Shown here: positions 7,744-16,706 of the stretch, in pieces
Position numbering within the stretch: position 1 is the stretch's first letter
How the letters are laid out: the number at the start of each line of letters is the position of its first letter
From: DATATV01 sp035551355
GTDB lineage: Bacteria; Actinomycetota; Actinomycetes; Mycobacteriales; Pseudonocardiaceae
Length of the DNA: 64,000 nt
Assembly: GCA_035551355.1 (NCBI GenBank)
Contig: DASZNF010000013.1
Span: forward strand, 1 to 64,000
Reading direction: 5' to 3'
Translations under genes and position numbers: made by a program
Notes under the pieces: model-generated
The model's database searches: none
Told to the model about the DNA's origin: nothing
The model's input: the letters and a program-made list of their open reading frames with translations, nothing else

Positions 7744-8621
7744 TTCACTGCTCCCAACGAAAGGCCCTGGACCAGCTTGTCCTGGGCGGCGAAACCGGCG
7801 ATGAGCACCGGCAGCGAGATGGCCGTTGCCGCGGCGCACACCTTGGCCAGGAACAAACCCTGGCTGGTGACGAAACCGGTGAGGAACACCGGCGCGGTCT
7901 GGGCCACCACACTGGTCAGCACCCGCGCGAACAACATCTCGTTCCAGCTGAAGATGAAGCAGATCAGCGAGGTGGCCGCGATGCCCGGCATGGCGATCGG
8001 CAGGATCACCCGGCGCAGCACGGTGAGCAGCGAGGCTCCGTCGATGGCCGCCGCCTCCACGAGCTCCACCGGGATCTCGGCCAGGAACGAGCGCATCATC
8101 CACACCGCGATCGGCAGGTTCATCGAGGTGTAGAGGATGACGAGCAGGTAGACGTTGTCCAGCAGGTGGATCTGCTTGGCGATCAGGTACACCGGCAGCA
8201 GACCGGCCACCGCAGGCAACATCTTGGTGGACAGGAAGAAGAACATCACGTCGGTCCACTTTTTCACCGGCCGGATCGCCAGCGCGTACGCCGCCGGAAT
8301 CGCCAGCAGCAGCACCACGATGGTGGAACCGACGGCCGCCGACAGCGAGTTGATCAGCGGCGGCCACGGGCTGACCCCGGTGCCCACGCCGAAGAACTCG
8401 GCGTAGCCGTGCAGGGTCAGCGGCGCGCCGATCGACGGCGGGTTGGTGCCCGCGGCCGACTCGCTGTGGAACGAGGTCAGGATCATCCACAGCACCGGGA
8501 CCACGAACAGGATGCCGACGATCCAGGCCAGCACGCCCCACAGCGAACCCGCGCGGCGGCGGGCCCTGGGCGCGGCCACCTTCACCTTCGTCCTGGCCGA
8601 ATCGAGCGCGAGCGCGGTCAT
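7740..8621 (-). CDS. Carbohydrate ABC transporter permease (MalG type)
   Basis: A 293-residue inner-membrane permease with about six hydrophobic segments, the first at about 25-45 (LWGVLAWIVGILFVVPVLWM). The EAA loop VEAAAIDGASLLTVLRRVILP, which contacts the ATPase, is intact. This is the CUT1 family, resembling mannitol/sorbitol SmoG/MtlG. It overlaps the preceding permease stop by 4 nt (ATGA) and the following dehydrogenase start by 4 nt. No ATPase gene lies in the operon, so a shared MsiK-like ATPase elsewhere is expected, as is usual in streptomycetes. Confidence 0.88.
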   Translation of the reverse strand: MTALALDSARTKVKVAAPRARRRAGSLWGVLAWIVGILFVVPVLWMILTSFHSESAAGTNPPSIGAPLTLHGYAEFFGVGTGVSPWPPLINSLSAAVGSTIVVLLLAIPAAYALAIRPVKKWTDVMFFFLSTKMLPAVAGLLPVYLIAKQIHLLDNVYLLVILYTSMNLPIAVWMMRSFLAEIPVELVEAAAIDGASLLTVLRRVILPIAMPGIAATSLICFIFSWNEMLFARVLTSVVAQTAPVFLTGFVTSQGLFLAKVCAAATAISLPVLIAGFAAQDKLVQGLSLGAVK

Positions 8622-9577
8622 GCCTTCACCTCCTCGCGGAACATGGTCAGCACCACGCGCAGCGCGAACGTGGCGATGATGATCGAGCCGATCACCACGA
8701 CCACGCCGCTGGCTGAGGCGACGCCGTAGTCGTGGGCCTGATAGAAGGTTTCGTAGATGGCGTAGGGCAGGTTCGCCGTGCCGAGCGACCCGGAGGTGAT
8801 GGTGAACACCGAGTCGAAGTTCTGCACGATGTAGATCGAACCCAGCAGCGCGGCCAGCTCCATGTAGCGGCGCAGGTGCGGCAGCGTCAGGAAGCGGAAC
8901 ATCTGCCAGGCCGACGCCCCGTCGACGCGCGCCGCCTCGAACGGCTCCATCGGCTTGCTTTGCAGGCCCGCCAACAGGATCAGCATCATGAACGGGGTCC
9001 ACTGCCAGATCAGTTCGATCTCCACCGACATCTTCGGCATGTCGGTGATCCAGTCCGGCTGCGGCGCGTGCGTGGAGCCGAACAGGCTCCAGATCCAGGT
9101 CAGCACTCCGTTGAGCAAGCCGTACACCGGGTTGTACAGCGCGTGCTTCCACAGCAGCGCCGCGGCGACCGGCACGATCAGAAACGGCGTGATGAGCATG
9201 GTCCGCACGAAACCGCGACCGAAGAACGCCCGGTCCAGCAACAGCGCCAGGCACAGCCCGAGGAGCAGGCTGACCACGATCACGACCACGGTCAGCACGA
9301 CCGTGTTGAGCACCGCCGAGCGCAGGTTGTCGTCGGTGAACACCGTGACGTAGTTGCTGAAACCGGTCCAGCCGGTGTCGGTGGGGTCCAGCGCGTTCCA
9401 GTGCAGGAACGAGATGACCAGGGTGCCCACGAAGGGCAGCTGGGTCACCACGATCATGAACACCAGGGCAGGCAGCAGCGGCGCGCGCCGGGCCCAGGCG
9501 GCGGCGTGCCCTGCGGCCCGCCGCGCGCCCGAACCTGGTCCCGTGCCGGCGTCTTTGGCCAGTACGGCGGTGGTCAT
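8618..9577 (-). CDS. Carbohydrate ABC transporter permease (MalF type)
   Basis: A 319-residue CUT1 permease: first hydrophobic helix at about 32-55, later helices including LNTVVLTVVVIVVSLLLGLCLA, and an EAA loop FEAARVDGASAWQMFRFLTLPHLRR. It pairs with the following MalG-type permease as the membrane channel for the sugar or polyol bound by the upstream lipoprotein. Its ATG follows the binding-protein stop by only a few bases, and it overlaps the next gene by 4 nt. Confidence 0.88.
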   Translation of the reverse strand: MTTAVLAKDAGTGPGSGARRAAGHAAAWARRAPLLPALVFMIVVTQLPFVGTLVISFLHWNALDPTDTGWTGFSNYVTVFTDDNLRSAVLNTVVLTVVVIVVSLLLGLCLALLLDRAFFGRGFVRTMLITPFLIVPVAAALLWKHALYNPVYGLLNGVLTWIWSLFGSTHAPQPDWITDMPKMSVEIELIWQWTPFMMLILLAGLQSKPMEPFEAARVDGASAWQMFRFLTLPHLRRYMELAALLGSIYIVQNFDSVFTITSGSLGTANLPYAIYETFYQAHDYGVASASGVVVVIGSIIIATFALRVVLTMFREEVKA

Positions 9578-9580
9578 GAC

Positions 9581-10954
9581 TTACTTTCCCTGGTATTTCT
9601 TGGCGACGGTCTCGGCCAGCTGCTGGCCCTTGTTCAACGCGGTCGTCACGCTTTCCTGTCCGGCGATGGCCGCGCTGATCTCCTGGGACACCTGGGTACC
9701 GAGATCAGTGAACTCGGGGATGTCCACGAACTGGATGCCCACCGTCGGCCGCGGCTGGGTGCCGGGGTTCTTCGGGTCGGCCGACTGGATCGCGGCTTCG
9801 GTCTGCGCGTAGAACGGGCCGGCCGACTTCTGGTAGTCGGCGTTGGTGTAGGTGGAGGCGCGCTTGCCCGCGGGCACCTCGGCCCAGCCCAGCTGCTGGC
9901 CGACCAGGTTCTCGTAGCCCTTGCTGGAGGCCCAGGAGATGAACTTCCACGCGGCGGCCTGCTTGGTGCTGGCCTTCTGCATCGCGAACGCCCACGAGTA
10001 CAGCCAGCCGGAGCTGGCGGTCTGGGTCACCGGCGCGGCCACGTAACCGACCTTGCCTGCCACCGGGGAACCGGAACCCTCCAGCGAACCGGCCGCCGAG
10101 GTGGCGTCGTACCACATGGCCGTCTTGCCCTGCTCGAAGTCGTTGAGGCACTCGGTGAACCCGGCCTGCGGGGCGCCGGCCTCACCGTGCTGGCGCACCA
10201 GGTTCACGTAGAAGTTGGTGGCGTTGGTGAAACCCGGCCCGTTGACCTGGGCCTGCCAGTTCTTGTCGAACCACGTGCCACCCATGGTGTTGACCACGGT
10301 GGTCAGCGGCGCGATGCTCTCGCCCCAGCCCGGCTGCCCGCGCAGGCAGATACCGCGCATACCGGCCTGCTTGTTGTCCACCTGGGCGGCGATGTCGGCC
10401 ACCTGCTGCCAGGTCGGCTTGGCCGGCATGGTGATGCCCAGCTGCTGGAAGACGTCCTTACGGTACATCAGGAACGAGGACTCGCCGTAGAACGGCTCGG
10501 CGTAGACGTGCCCGTCGGCACCGGTCAGGCCCTCGGCGATCGGCTTGAGAATGTCGGACTGGTCGAATCCGGGGTCACTGGCGATGTCCGAGTCCATCGA
10601 GGCCAGCCAGCCGTTCTTGGCGTAGAACGGGGTCTCGTAGTTGCTGATCGTGGCCACGTCGTACTGGCCGGCCTGGCTGGAGAAGTCCTGGCTGATCTTG
10701 TCCCGCACGTCGTCTTCGGGCAGCACGGTGAAGTTCACCGTGATCCCGGTCTGCTTGGTGAAGTTGGCCGCGGTCAGCTTCTGCAAATCGACCATCTGCG
10801 GGTTGTTCACCATCAGCACGTTGATGCTGTTGGAGCTACCGCTGCTCGACGATCCACCGGCACCGGCGCACGCGGCCATGGTGGTCGTGGCGGTCAGCCC
10901 GGCGACGGCGATGGCCATGATTTTCGAAACTGTCCTGAGTGGATGTTTCGCCAT
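9581..10954 (-). CDS. Sugar/polyol ABC transporter substrate-binding lipoprotein
   Basis: A 457-residue family-1 extracellular solute-binding protein. The N-terminus has a basic region, a hydrophobic stretch IMAIAVAGLTATTTM and a lipobox-like AACAG, then a Ser/Gly-rich linker, so it is a membrane-anchored lipoprotein. Binding-protein features include YDVATISNYETPFYAKNGWL and AAAWKFISWASSKGYENLVG. Together with the two CUT1 permeases and a polyol-type dehydrogenase it resembles the sorbitol/mannitol importer SmoEFG; the exact ligand is not provable here. It is second in the operon, 42 bp after the DeoR regulator. Confidence 0.87.
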   Translation of the reverse strand: MAKHPLRTVSKIMAIAVAGLTATTTMAACAGAGGSSSSGSSNSINVLMVNNPQMVDLQKLTAANFTKQTGITVNFTVLPEDDVRDKISQDFSSQAGQYDVATISNYETPFYAKNGWLASMDSDIASDPGFDQSDILKPIAEGLTGADGHVYAEPFYGESSFLMYRKDVFQQLGITMPAKPTWQQVADIAAQVDNKQAGMRGICLRGQPGWGESIAPLTTVVNTMGGTWFDKNWQAQVNGPGFTNATNFYVNLVRQHGEAGAPQAGFTECLNDFEQGKTAMWYDATSAAGSLEGSGSPVAGKVGYVAAPVTQTASSGWLYSWAFAMQKASTKQAAAWKFISWASSKGYENLVGQQLGWAEVPAGKRASTYTNADYQKSAGPFYAQTEAAIQSADPKNPGTQPRPTVGIQFVDIPEFTDLGTQVSQEISAAIAGQESVTTALNKGQQLAETVAKKYQGK

Positions 10955-10996
10955 CTCGTTCTCCTGTCAGGGAATTCGGACGTGGGCAACCCCGGG

Positions 10997-11758
10997 TCAG
11001 ACCCGGAGCACCTGCGGTCCGCTTGCGGTGTAACGACGAGCTTCCGCGGTGGGCAGCCCGCTGTCGGTGACGATGACGTCGAAATCCCGCACGTCACCGA
11101 ACCGGCAGAAGCTGCTCACCCCGAATTTGGTGTGGATGCCAGAGAAGATCCGTCGCCGGGACGAGCGGATCGCCTGCGCCTTCACCCCGGCCACCGCCGG
11201 GTCGGGGGTGGTGAGGCCATGCTGCCGGGAGATCCCGTTGGCCCCGATGTAGGCGAGATCGATGACCAGACCCGCCAGCATGCTGACCACCCAGTGATCC
11301 ACAGTGGCCAGTGTGCGTCCCCGCACCCGGCCACCCAGCTGGATGACGGTCATGGTCGGAATGGCCGCCAGCATGGCGGCGGTCGGCAGTGCCGCGGTGA
11401 CCACGGTCAGCGGTCGGTCCGTCGGCAGTGCCTCTGCGATGAGTTGCGGGGTGATGCCCTCATCGACGAACACGGTTTCCGCGTCCCCCACCAGTTCCGC
11501 CGCGGCGGCGGCGATCCGGCGCTTGTCCGCGATGTGATGCGTGGTGCGTGAGGCCAGAGTGGTCTCGAAACTCGGGCTCTCCACCGGATATGCCCCGCCG
11601 TGCACCCGGCGGATCAGGCCGTGGTGTTCCAGCAGGCGCAGGTCCCTGCGGACCGTCTCGGCCGAAACGCCGAGATTGGCGGCGAGCTTGCGGACATCGA
11701 GCCGGCCGTCGGCGCGCAGCCGTTCCAAGATGCTGTGCTGTCGTTCGTCAGCAAGCAT
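10997..11758 (-). CDS. DeoR-family transcriptional regulator
   Basis: A 253-residue DeoR regulator: an N-terminal HTH starting MLADERQHSILERLRADGRL with the recognition segment LAANLGVSAETVRRDLRLLE, then GLIRRVHGGAYP, and a C-terminal sugar-phosphate sensor with VFVDEGITPQLIAEALP and a conserved IGANGI. It heads the polyol transport operon and probably represses it until a phosphorylated sugar appears. Candidate operators lie in the 427-bp region upstream. Confidence 0.88.
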   Translation of the reverse strand: MLADERQHSILERLRADGRLDVRKLAANLGVSAETVRRDLRLLEHHGLIRRVHGGAYPVESPSFETTLASRTTHHIADKRRIAAAAAELVGDAETVFVDEGITPQLIAEALPTDRPLTVVTAALPTAAMLAAIPTMTVIQLGGRVRGRTLATVDHWVVSMLAGLVIDLAYIGANGISRQHGLTTPDPAVAGVKAQAIRSSRRRIFSGIHTKFGVSSFCRFGDVRDFDVIVTDSGLPTAEARRYTASGPQVLRV

Positions 11759-12185
11759 TCAGACCTCCTCGTCTGAACCACCGAGCGCCGGCTCGAAATC
11801 TGTCGTAGCTGTGTATAACAGCGGGCTCGGGCGGCGACCGTGACCGAATGGTTGACCGATTGTGCCTGTTTGTGCCCGAACTCTGAACCGTGACACCACA
11901 CCTGTTAGGGAAATCCCTCGCATGGGGGAGACCACATCACGCGGCCGACTGACCGATTGGGAACCGTTTTCAAGTGGGTTTGAGCCCATTCGGGCTCTCG
12001 ATGCCCGGTTTGCTCACCCGTTCGCGCCGCTGCCACGGGCCCGGATGCGACCATTCCCGGCTTCGCCGATGCTCCACTGTGGACACCGTGCGTGTTGCGC
12101 AGGAGTCCCTCGGCCGTCACCTGGATGACTGGTCGCTGAACAGCGATCACCCCCCGCGGGCCCGGGGCCAGCCATGGCATCTCTC
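11759..12185. promoter_or_regulatory. Control region of the DeoR/polyol operon with direct repeats
   Basis: This 427-bp gene-free stretch holds two TTGTGCC copies 10 bp apart (11860-11866, 11870-11876), three TGACCGA(A/T)TG copies (11841, 11853, 11950) and a small GAGCCC-ATTC-GGGCTC hairpin (11982-11997). Direct repeats one helical turn apart are typical of DeoR-type operators. The part next to 12185 lies beyond the GH3 stop and shows only a weak GC-rich hairpin (12152-12167). Confidence 0.5.
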
Positions 12186-13985
12186 CTAGTAATGCAGGCC
12201 GGTTCCGTAGGGAACGAGGGTAGCGGTATCGGCGGCGTTCGGGATGGTGACCGGCAGCCGGCCGGTCGGGTCGGCGCCGGTGATCGTCGCGGCCAGTGCG
12301 TCCAACGAGGTCGGTTGGTAGCCGTAGGCGGCCAGATACGTCGGCGCGGCCGGGAAGTAGGACAGGTCGTATGGGCCTCCGACGGCCGCGACCACCAACG
12401 GCTTACCCGCCGCCAGCAGCGCGGCGACCAGGTTCTGCTGGGTGGTGTCGGACCAGGCGTTGTCGGTGAGCACCACGGTCACGTCGTTGCTCCTGGCCGC
12501 GGCCACCGCGGCGGCGATCGCGCTGGAATTCGGCGAACCGGTCCACAACCGCTGCACGGTCAGCCCGGCGTTGGTCAGATCGCCGGCCACCTCGGTCGTG
12601 CTGGACACACCCCACCCGGTGACCAGCACGTGCCTTCCGGAGTTCCCGGCCAGCGGCAGCACGTGATCGTTGTTGCGCACCAAGGTGATCGAGCGCTGCG
12701 CGATCCCGGTCATGGTCGCGTCGTGGGCCGGGGTGCCGACCGTGGAGGTGACCGCGCCGGAGCTGGTGTACGGGTTGGCGAACAGGCCCTCCTGCGCCTT
12801 GAGCGTCAGAATCCGGCGCACCGACTGATCGATCCGGGCCGGGCTGATGGTGCCGGCCTGCACGGCGGCCAGCACGTCGTTGATCGCGTCCGGCAGGTTG
12901 GTCGGCATCAGCAGTTCGTCGTCCCCGGCATTGATGGCGTCGATCATCACCTGCGACTGGGGGATCGAGGCCAGCGCGCCCGCGGCCAGTGAGTCGGTGA
13001 TCACCACTCCGTTGTAGTGCAGCGTGTTGCGCAGCAGCCCGGTGACGATCGGCTGGGACAGGCTGGCCGGCAGGCCGGACGGATCCAGCGCGGGGGCCAC
13101 GATGTGCGCGGCCATGATCGAGCGCGCCCCGGCCGCGATCGCCGCGCGGAACGACGGGATGTCGGTGGCCATGATCTGGGCCCTGGTCTCGTTGGTGATC
13201 GCGACGCCGTTGTCCGTGTTGACCGTGGTGTCGCCCAGACCGGGGAAGTGCTTTGCTTGCGCGGCAACGCCATTGGCCTGATACCCGGCCACCGCGGCGG
13301 CGGCGTTCGCGGCCACGGCGGCGGTGCGGTCGCCGAACGAGCGGGGGCCGTCGGCGCTGTTGGCCGGGTTGGTGTTCACGTCCACCACCGGCGCGTCGTC
13401 CACGTTGATGCCCATGGCCCGCAGCTCACTGCCGGACACCGCGGCCGCGCGATAGGCGTTGGCCGGATCGAAGGTGGCGCCGATGGCCATGTTGCCGGGG
13501 GAGACCGCGACCGGCGCGCCGATCCGGTTGACGATGCCGCCCTCCTGGTCGGTGCTGATCTGCAGCGGCAGCCCGGCCGAGTTGGCCAGCGCGGCGCTCT
13601 GCAGTCCGTTGGACAGCCCGGCCACCTGTTGCGGCGAGTTCTCGTTGTCGCTCCAGGCGAAGTAGATGACTCCGCCGAGGTGATACCTGGCCAGCAGTTG
13701 CTGCCCGTTGGTCACGTCGGCGCCGTACAAGCCCTGGTTCGCGGTGACATCCGCGGCTGTCGTGGTGTCCGCGGAGGCGCCGTAGACGTAGGTGACGAAC
13801 ATCTGCTCGACCTTGTCGGTCAGGCTCATCCTGGCCATCGCCGCCTGCACCTGCGCGGCGATCCGGCTGTTCGGATCGGCGGTGTGCTGGCCGGTCGCGG
13901 CCACCGCCGGTGCGCTCACCACCCCGGCGGCCACCATCGCCGCGATCGCCGTGTATCCCGCTGACCTGCCGATCCGGTGGAGCAT
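12186..13985 (-). CDS. Secreted GH3 beta-N-acetylhexosaminidase-like enzyme
   Basis: A 599-residue exported glycoside hydrolase. Residues 1-30 are a signal peptide (hydrophobic YTAIAAMVAAGVV, then APAVAAT). The GH3 barrel includes the catalytic Asp nucleophile in GVVITDSLAAGAL (about residue 331) and the NagZ-type KHFPGLGDT motif (about 244). The usual Asp-His acid/base dyad after this motif is replaced by TVNTDNG, as in some actinobacterial GH3 enzymes. A C-terminal GH3_C-like domain follows (about 400-599). It probably releases beta-linked N-acetylglucosamine or a related sugar outside the cell; the substrate is not certain. A start at 13985 places the signal peptide correctly. Confidence 0.83.
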   Translation of the reverse strand: MLHRIGRSAGYTAIAAMVAAGVVSAPAVAATGQHTADPNSRIAAQVQAAMARMSLTDKVEQMFVTYVYGASADTTTAADVTANQGLYGADVTNGQQLLARYHLGGVIYFAWSDNENSPQQVAGLSNGLQSAALANSAGLPLQISTDQEGGIVNRIGAPVAVSPGNMAIGATFDPANAYRAAAVSGSELRAMGINVDDAPVVDVNTNPANSADGPRSFGDRTAAVAANAAAAVAGYQANGVAAQAKHFPGLGDTTVNTDNGVAITNETRAQIMATDIPSFRAAIAAGARSIMAAHIVAPALDPSGLPASLSQPIVTGLLRNTLHYNGVVITDSLAAGALASIPQSQVMIDAINAGDDELLMPTNLPDAINDVLAAVQAGTISPARIDQSVRRILTLKAQEGLFANPYTSSGAVTSTVGTPAHDATMTGIAQRSITLVRNNDHVLPLAGNSGRHVLVTGWGVSSTTEVAGDLTNAGLTVQRLWTGSPNSSAIAAAVAAARSNDVTVVLTDNAWSDTTQQNLVAALLAAGKPLVVAAVGGPYDLSYFPAAPTYLAAYGYQPTSLDALAATITGADPTGRLPVTIPNAADTATLVPYGTGLHY

Positions 13986-14086
13986 GACGGTGCCTCCCGC
14001 GCATGTGGGCAATCGACACGACGAGCCCTCTATCGCGGGAGTATTTCACCAGTGTCAATCGCCCTTTCGGGAACGCAGCCGCGGAA

Positions 14087-16405
14087 TCACCACGACACCT
14101 TGAACACCCACGCGTACCGACCCGCACGGGCGGCCGCCTTGGGCACCTCGATCACCAAGGAGCCGTTGACCTGACTCCAGTTCAGCGGCCCGCCATGGTA
14201 GCCGAGCATGCTGACCCGGTCGCCCGCGCGGATCGGCACCGGCGCGGGCACGGTCAGCGTCGTGCCCGGCTGGTCCAGGGAAATGATGTAGAACGCCTCG
14301 CCCTGCTTGACGGTGAACCGCAGATCCCCGGCCTGCGCCTGGGTCGCCCAGTACGTGCTGCCGTAGATGGCCTCGCCGTTGACCCGCAGCCAGGAACCCG
14401 TGTCCCGCAACCGTTGCTGCATCACCGCCGGGATGGTGCCGTCGAAGTCGGGGCCGATGTCCAGCAGGAAGTTGCCGTTTTTGGACACGATGTCGACCAG
14501 GGTCTGCACCACCTGCTCGGCGGTCATGTAGGCCGAATCCGGGGTGGCCCGGTTGTAGCCGTAGGAGAACGGGTCCAGGCCGCGGCTGGCCTCCCACTTG
14601 GCCACCACCGTGTTGGCGTAGGTGGTGTACTCGGGCGTGGTGAAGTCGTGCTCCGGAATGCCGCCGCGGTCGTTGAACGTGACATCCTTGGGGCGGGAGC
14701 GATTCTTGGCGTGGTTGAGGTACTCGGCCAGCACGTCCCGGTTGTCGTTGACGCCGCCGATGTCGTACCAGATCACGTCCGGGTCGTAGCCGTGCACCAG
14801 TTCCAGGATCTGCGGCGCCTGATAGTCCTTCACATAGTCGCGGCCGGACTGATAACCGGTGTAGGGCAGGGGCTCCAGCGTGTACGGGTTGCGCGGCGCG
14901 TGGCCCATCCACGGGTTGTCCGGGTTGAACCACTCCGGCAGCGAGTAGTACAAACCGTTGCGCAGCCAGGGAGTCTCGCTGCGGGAGGCGTCGAACAGTG
15001 CCTTGACCAGGTCCTTCTTCGGCCCGAGTTGGACGGCGTTGCGGCCGGAGACCTTCGAGTCCCACAGCGCGAAACCCTCGTGGTGCTTGGAGGTCAGCAC
15101 GTAGTACTCGGCGCCCGCGTCCGCGATCAGCCGCACCCAGCTGAGCGGATCGAACTTGGCCGCGGTGAACCGGGGAATGAAGTCGTCGTAGTTGAAGCTC
15201 TCCCCGTAGGTCTGCGCGTGGTAGGCGTAGGTCGGATCGCTGGGATCCTGCATGTGGTCCCAGTACCACTCGGCGTACTCCTTGCCCACCGGTCCCCACG
15301 CCGGCACCGAGTACACGCCCCAGTGGATGAAGATGCCGAACTTGGCGTCGTCGAACCAGTACGGCGCCTGATGGGTGGCCAGCGAGGCATCGGTGGGCTG
15401 GTAGTCCGGAACGCCCAGAGTGAGCGAAACCTGTTGGCTGGCCAGGGTTGTCCGGCCGTCGGCGGCCAGAATCCGTCCGTTGGCAACGGTTCCCGGGGTG
15501 GTCGAGGAATCGATGCCGATCCGCACCCGCGCCTGCTCGCCCGGCGCGAGCGTGCGAAGCTCCGCCGGCACAACGGTTTCCCCGCCGGATACGTTCACGA
15601 ACACCGACAACGAGGAAGCCGCGGTGAACCATTCGGTGCCCGCGTTGAGCACCGTGGCCTCCACCGACTGCGGGCCGGCCTCGGTGAGCAGGCTGGTGGT
15701 CGAATGTCCGCCCCGCACCAGCAGCGCCCGGCCCACCGTCACCGGCTGCGCGGTGAGCGCGAACACGTGCATGCTGGCCGTGCCCGCCGCCGGTGTGGCC
15801 GTGGTCGGCAGGGTCAGCGCGACCGCGGTGCGGTTCGGATCGGTCCAGATGTCCGCGCTGTACAAGGAAACCGGGTCCTCGTCCACGCTTCCGCCGGGAG
15901 CGTAGCGGTAGGGCGCGGTCAGGTCGCCGGAACCGGAGTACCAGTCCGGCGCGGTGAGCTGCGCGGTGCTGGTCGAGCCGTCCGCATAGCGCACCGTGGC
16001 CGTGCCCGAAGCGGGCCCGTAACTGGCCGAAACCAGTAACGACAGGCCGAGACAGCGATCACCGGGTAACGCGATCTGCTGGCCCAGCGCGACCACGTTG
16101 TTGTTCGCGCCCGCGGCCGAGGAGCCCAGCACGTAGGGCACCCCGCCGATGGTGGTCGGACCGGCGGCGAGCAGCTCGCCCGGGAAGGTGTAGCCGGAAC
16201 CGTCGAAGTCGCCGCCCGGGGCGGATTTCGTGTCAATGCCGTCGTTGTCGAAGTACGCGTCCAACGGCACCGGAACCGGCGGTTTCGCGGGCACCGATCG
16301 GTCCGCCGGGGCGTTGGCGTGCGCTGTTCCGGTCAGTCCGGCGCCGGCCAGGGCGGCCGCGCCGGCGGCCAGCCCGAACACGCGGCGGCGAGGATAGGTC
16401 GTCAT
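14087..16405 (-). CDS. Secreted alpha-L-fucosidase (GH29)
   Basis: A 772-residue exported enzyme. The start is a twin-arginine signal (TYPRRRVFGLAAGAAAL ending AHA-N). An N-terminal galactose-binding-like or NPCBM-like domain (about 40-230) and a CARDB/Ig-like segment (about 240-330) precede the GH29 barrel (about 345-690), marked by FGIFIHWGVYSVPAW, YYVLTSKHHEGFALWDS and the nucleophile region VIWYDIGG (Asp about 548), then FLLDIGPDFDGTIP. It would cleave terminal alpha-L-fucose from glycans, supplying the L-fucose operon at 22.7-30.3 kb. A CATCCGATG palindrome about 100 bp upstream matches that operon's control region. ATG 16405 is chosen because it starts the signal peptide. Confidence 0.92.
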   Translation of the reverse strand: MTTYPRRRVFGLAAGAAALAGAGLTGTAHANAPADRSVPAKPPVPVPLDAYFDNDGIDTKSAPGGDFDGSGYTFPGELLAAGPTTIGGVPYVLGSSAAGANNNVVALGQQIALPGDRCLGLSLLVSASYGPASGTATVRYADGSTSTAQLTAPDWYSGSGDLTAPYRYAPGGSVDEDPVSLYSADIWTDPNRTAVALTLPTTATPAAGTASMHVFALTAQPVTVGRALLVRGGHSTTSLLTEAGPQSVEATVLNAGTEWFTAASSLSVFVNVSGGETVVPAELRTLAPGEQARVRIGIDSSTTPGTVANGRILAADGRTTLASQQVSLTLGVPDYQPTDASLATHQAPYWFDDAKFGIFIHWGVYSVPAWGPVGKEYAEWYWDHMQDPSDPTYAYHAQTYGESFNYDDFIPRFTAAKFDPLSWVRLIADAGAEYYVLTSKHHEGFALWDSKVSGRNAVQLGPKKDLVKALFDASRSETPWLRNGLYYSLPEWFNPDNPWMGHAPRNPYTLEPLPYTGYQSGRDYVKDYQAPQILELVHGYDPDVIWYDIGGVNDNRDVLAEYLNHAKNRSRPKDVTFNDRGGIPEHDFTTPEYTTYANTVVAKWEASRGLDPFSYGYNRATPDSAYMTAEQVVQTLVDIVSKNGNFLLDIGPDFDGTIPAVMQQRLRDTGSWLRVNGEAIYGSTYWATQAQAGDLRFTVKQGEAFYIISLDQPGTTLTVPAPVPIRAGDRVSMLGYHGGPLNWSQVNGSLVIEVPKAAARAGRYAWVFKVSW

Positions 16406-16503
16406 TGACTCTCCTGGGCCATCGTGGAGTGGATGCGGGGAGATGGGATGTCTGTTGGCTTTCCGGCGATGCGGTGGCGCAATGTCGGGAAAAGTGGTCC
16501 AAT

Positions 16504-16514
16504 TCATCCGATGA
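16504..16514. promoter_or_regulatory. TCATC-C-GATGA operator-like site upstream of the fucosidase
   Basis: The perfect inverted repeat TCATCCGATGA lies 99 bp upstream of the GH29 ATG. Its core CATCCGATG recurs at 30362-30370 upstream of the fuconate dehydratase operon, so both are likely bound by one fucose-responsive factor, perhaps the adjacent GntR. Confidence 0.55.
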
Positions 16515-16591
16515 CTGATCCTGGTCACGCCGCGCCCCGGCTGTCAATAGCGGCCCGGTGGCGCACCGCGAGGACTCGACGAGGAGGCCCG

Positions 16592-16675
16592 GTGCCCGAG
16601 ACCGCCGACGACTGCTCCGGCCTGGACGAGGGCCTGACCCTGCTGTGGCGACTGGCCGGCCAGCTGGCTCGGTAG
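16592..16675 (+). CDS. Possible 27-residue small ORF upstream of the GntR gene
   Basis: GTG at 16592 is preceded 6 nt upstream by GGAGG, part of a near-ideal GAGGAGG Shine-Dalgarno (16581-16587). The frame encodes 27 residues (starts MPETADDCSGLDEGL, ends RLAGQLAR) and stops 31 nt before the GntR start. It could be a leader peptide or a small protein translated with the regulator. No homology is recognised, and the strong ribosome site is the only evidence. The rest of the 301-bp gap (16406-16706) holds the fucosidase promoter region. Confidence 0.35.
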   Translation: MPETADDCSGLDEGLTLLWRLAGQLAR

Positions 16676-16706
16676 AGTCTTGCCTTCGCGGTAGAAGGGA
16701 CAACCT

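Noticed and set aside
8732..11551. A long plus-strand open frame across the polyol transport operon.
   Set aside because: It is His/Gly/Arg-rich shadow sequence opposite clear permease, binding-protein and regulator genes.
12152..12167. GC-rich CCCCG...CGGGG inverted repeat after the GH3 gene.
   Set aside because: Only five paired bases with an overlapping GGGCCC; too weak to call a terminator in 70% GC DNA.
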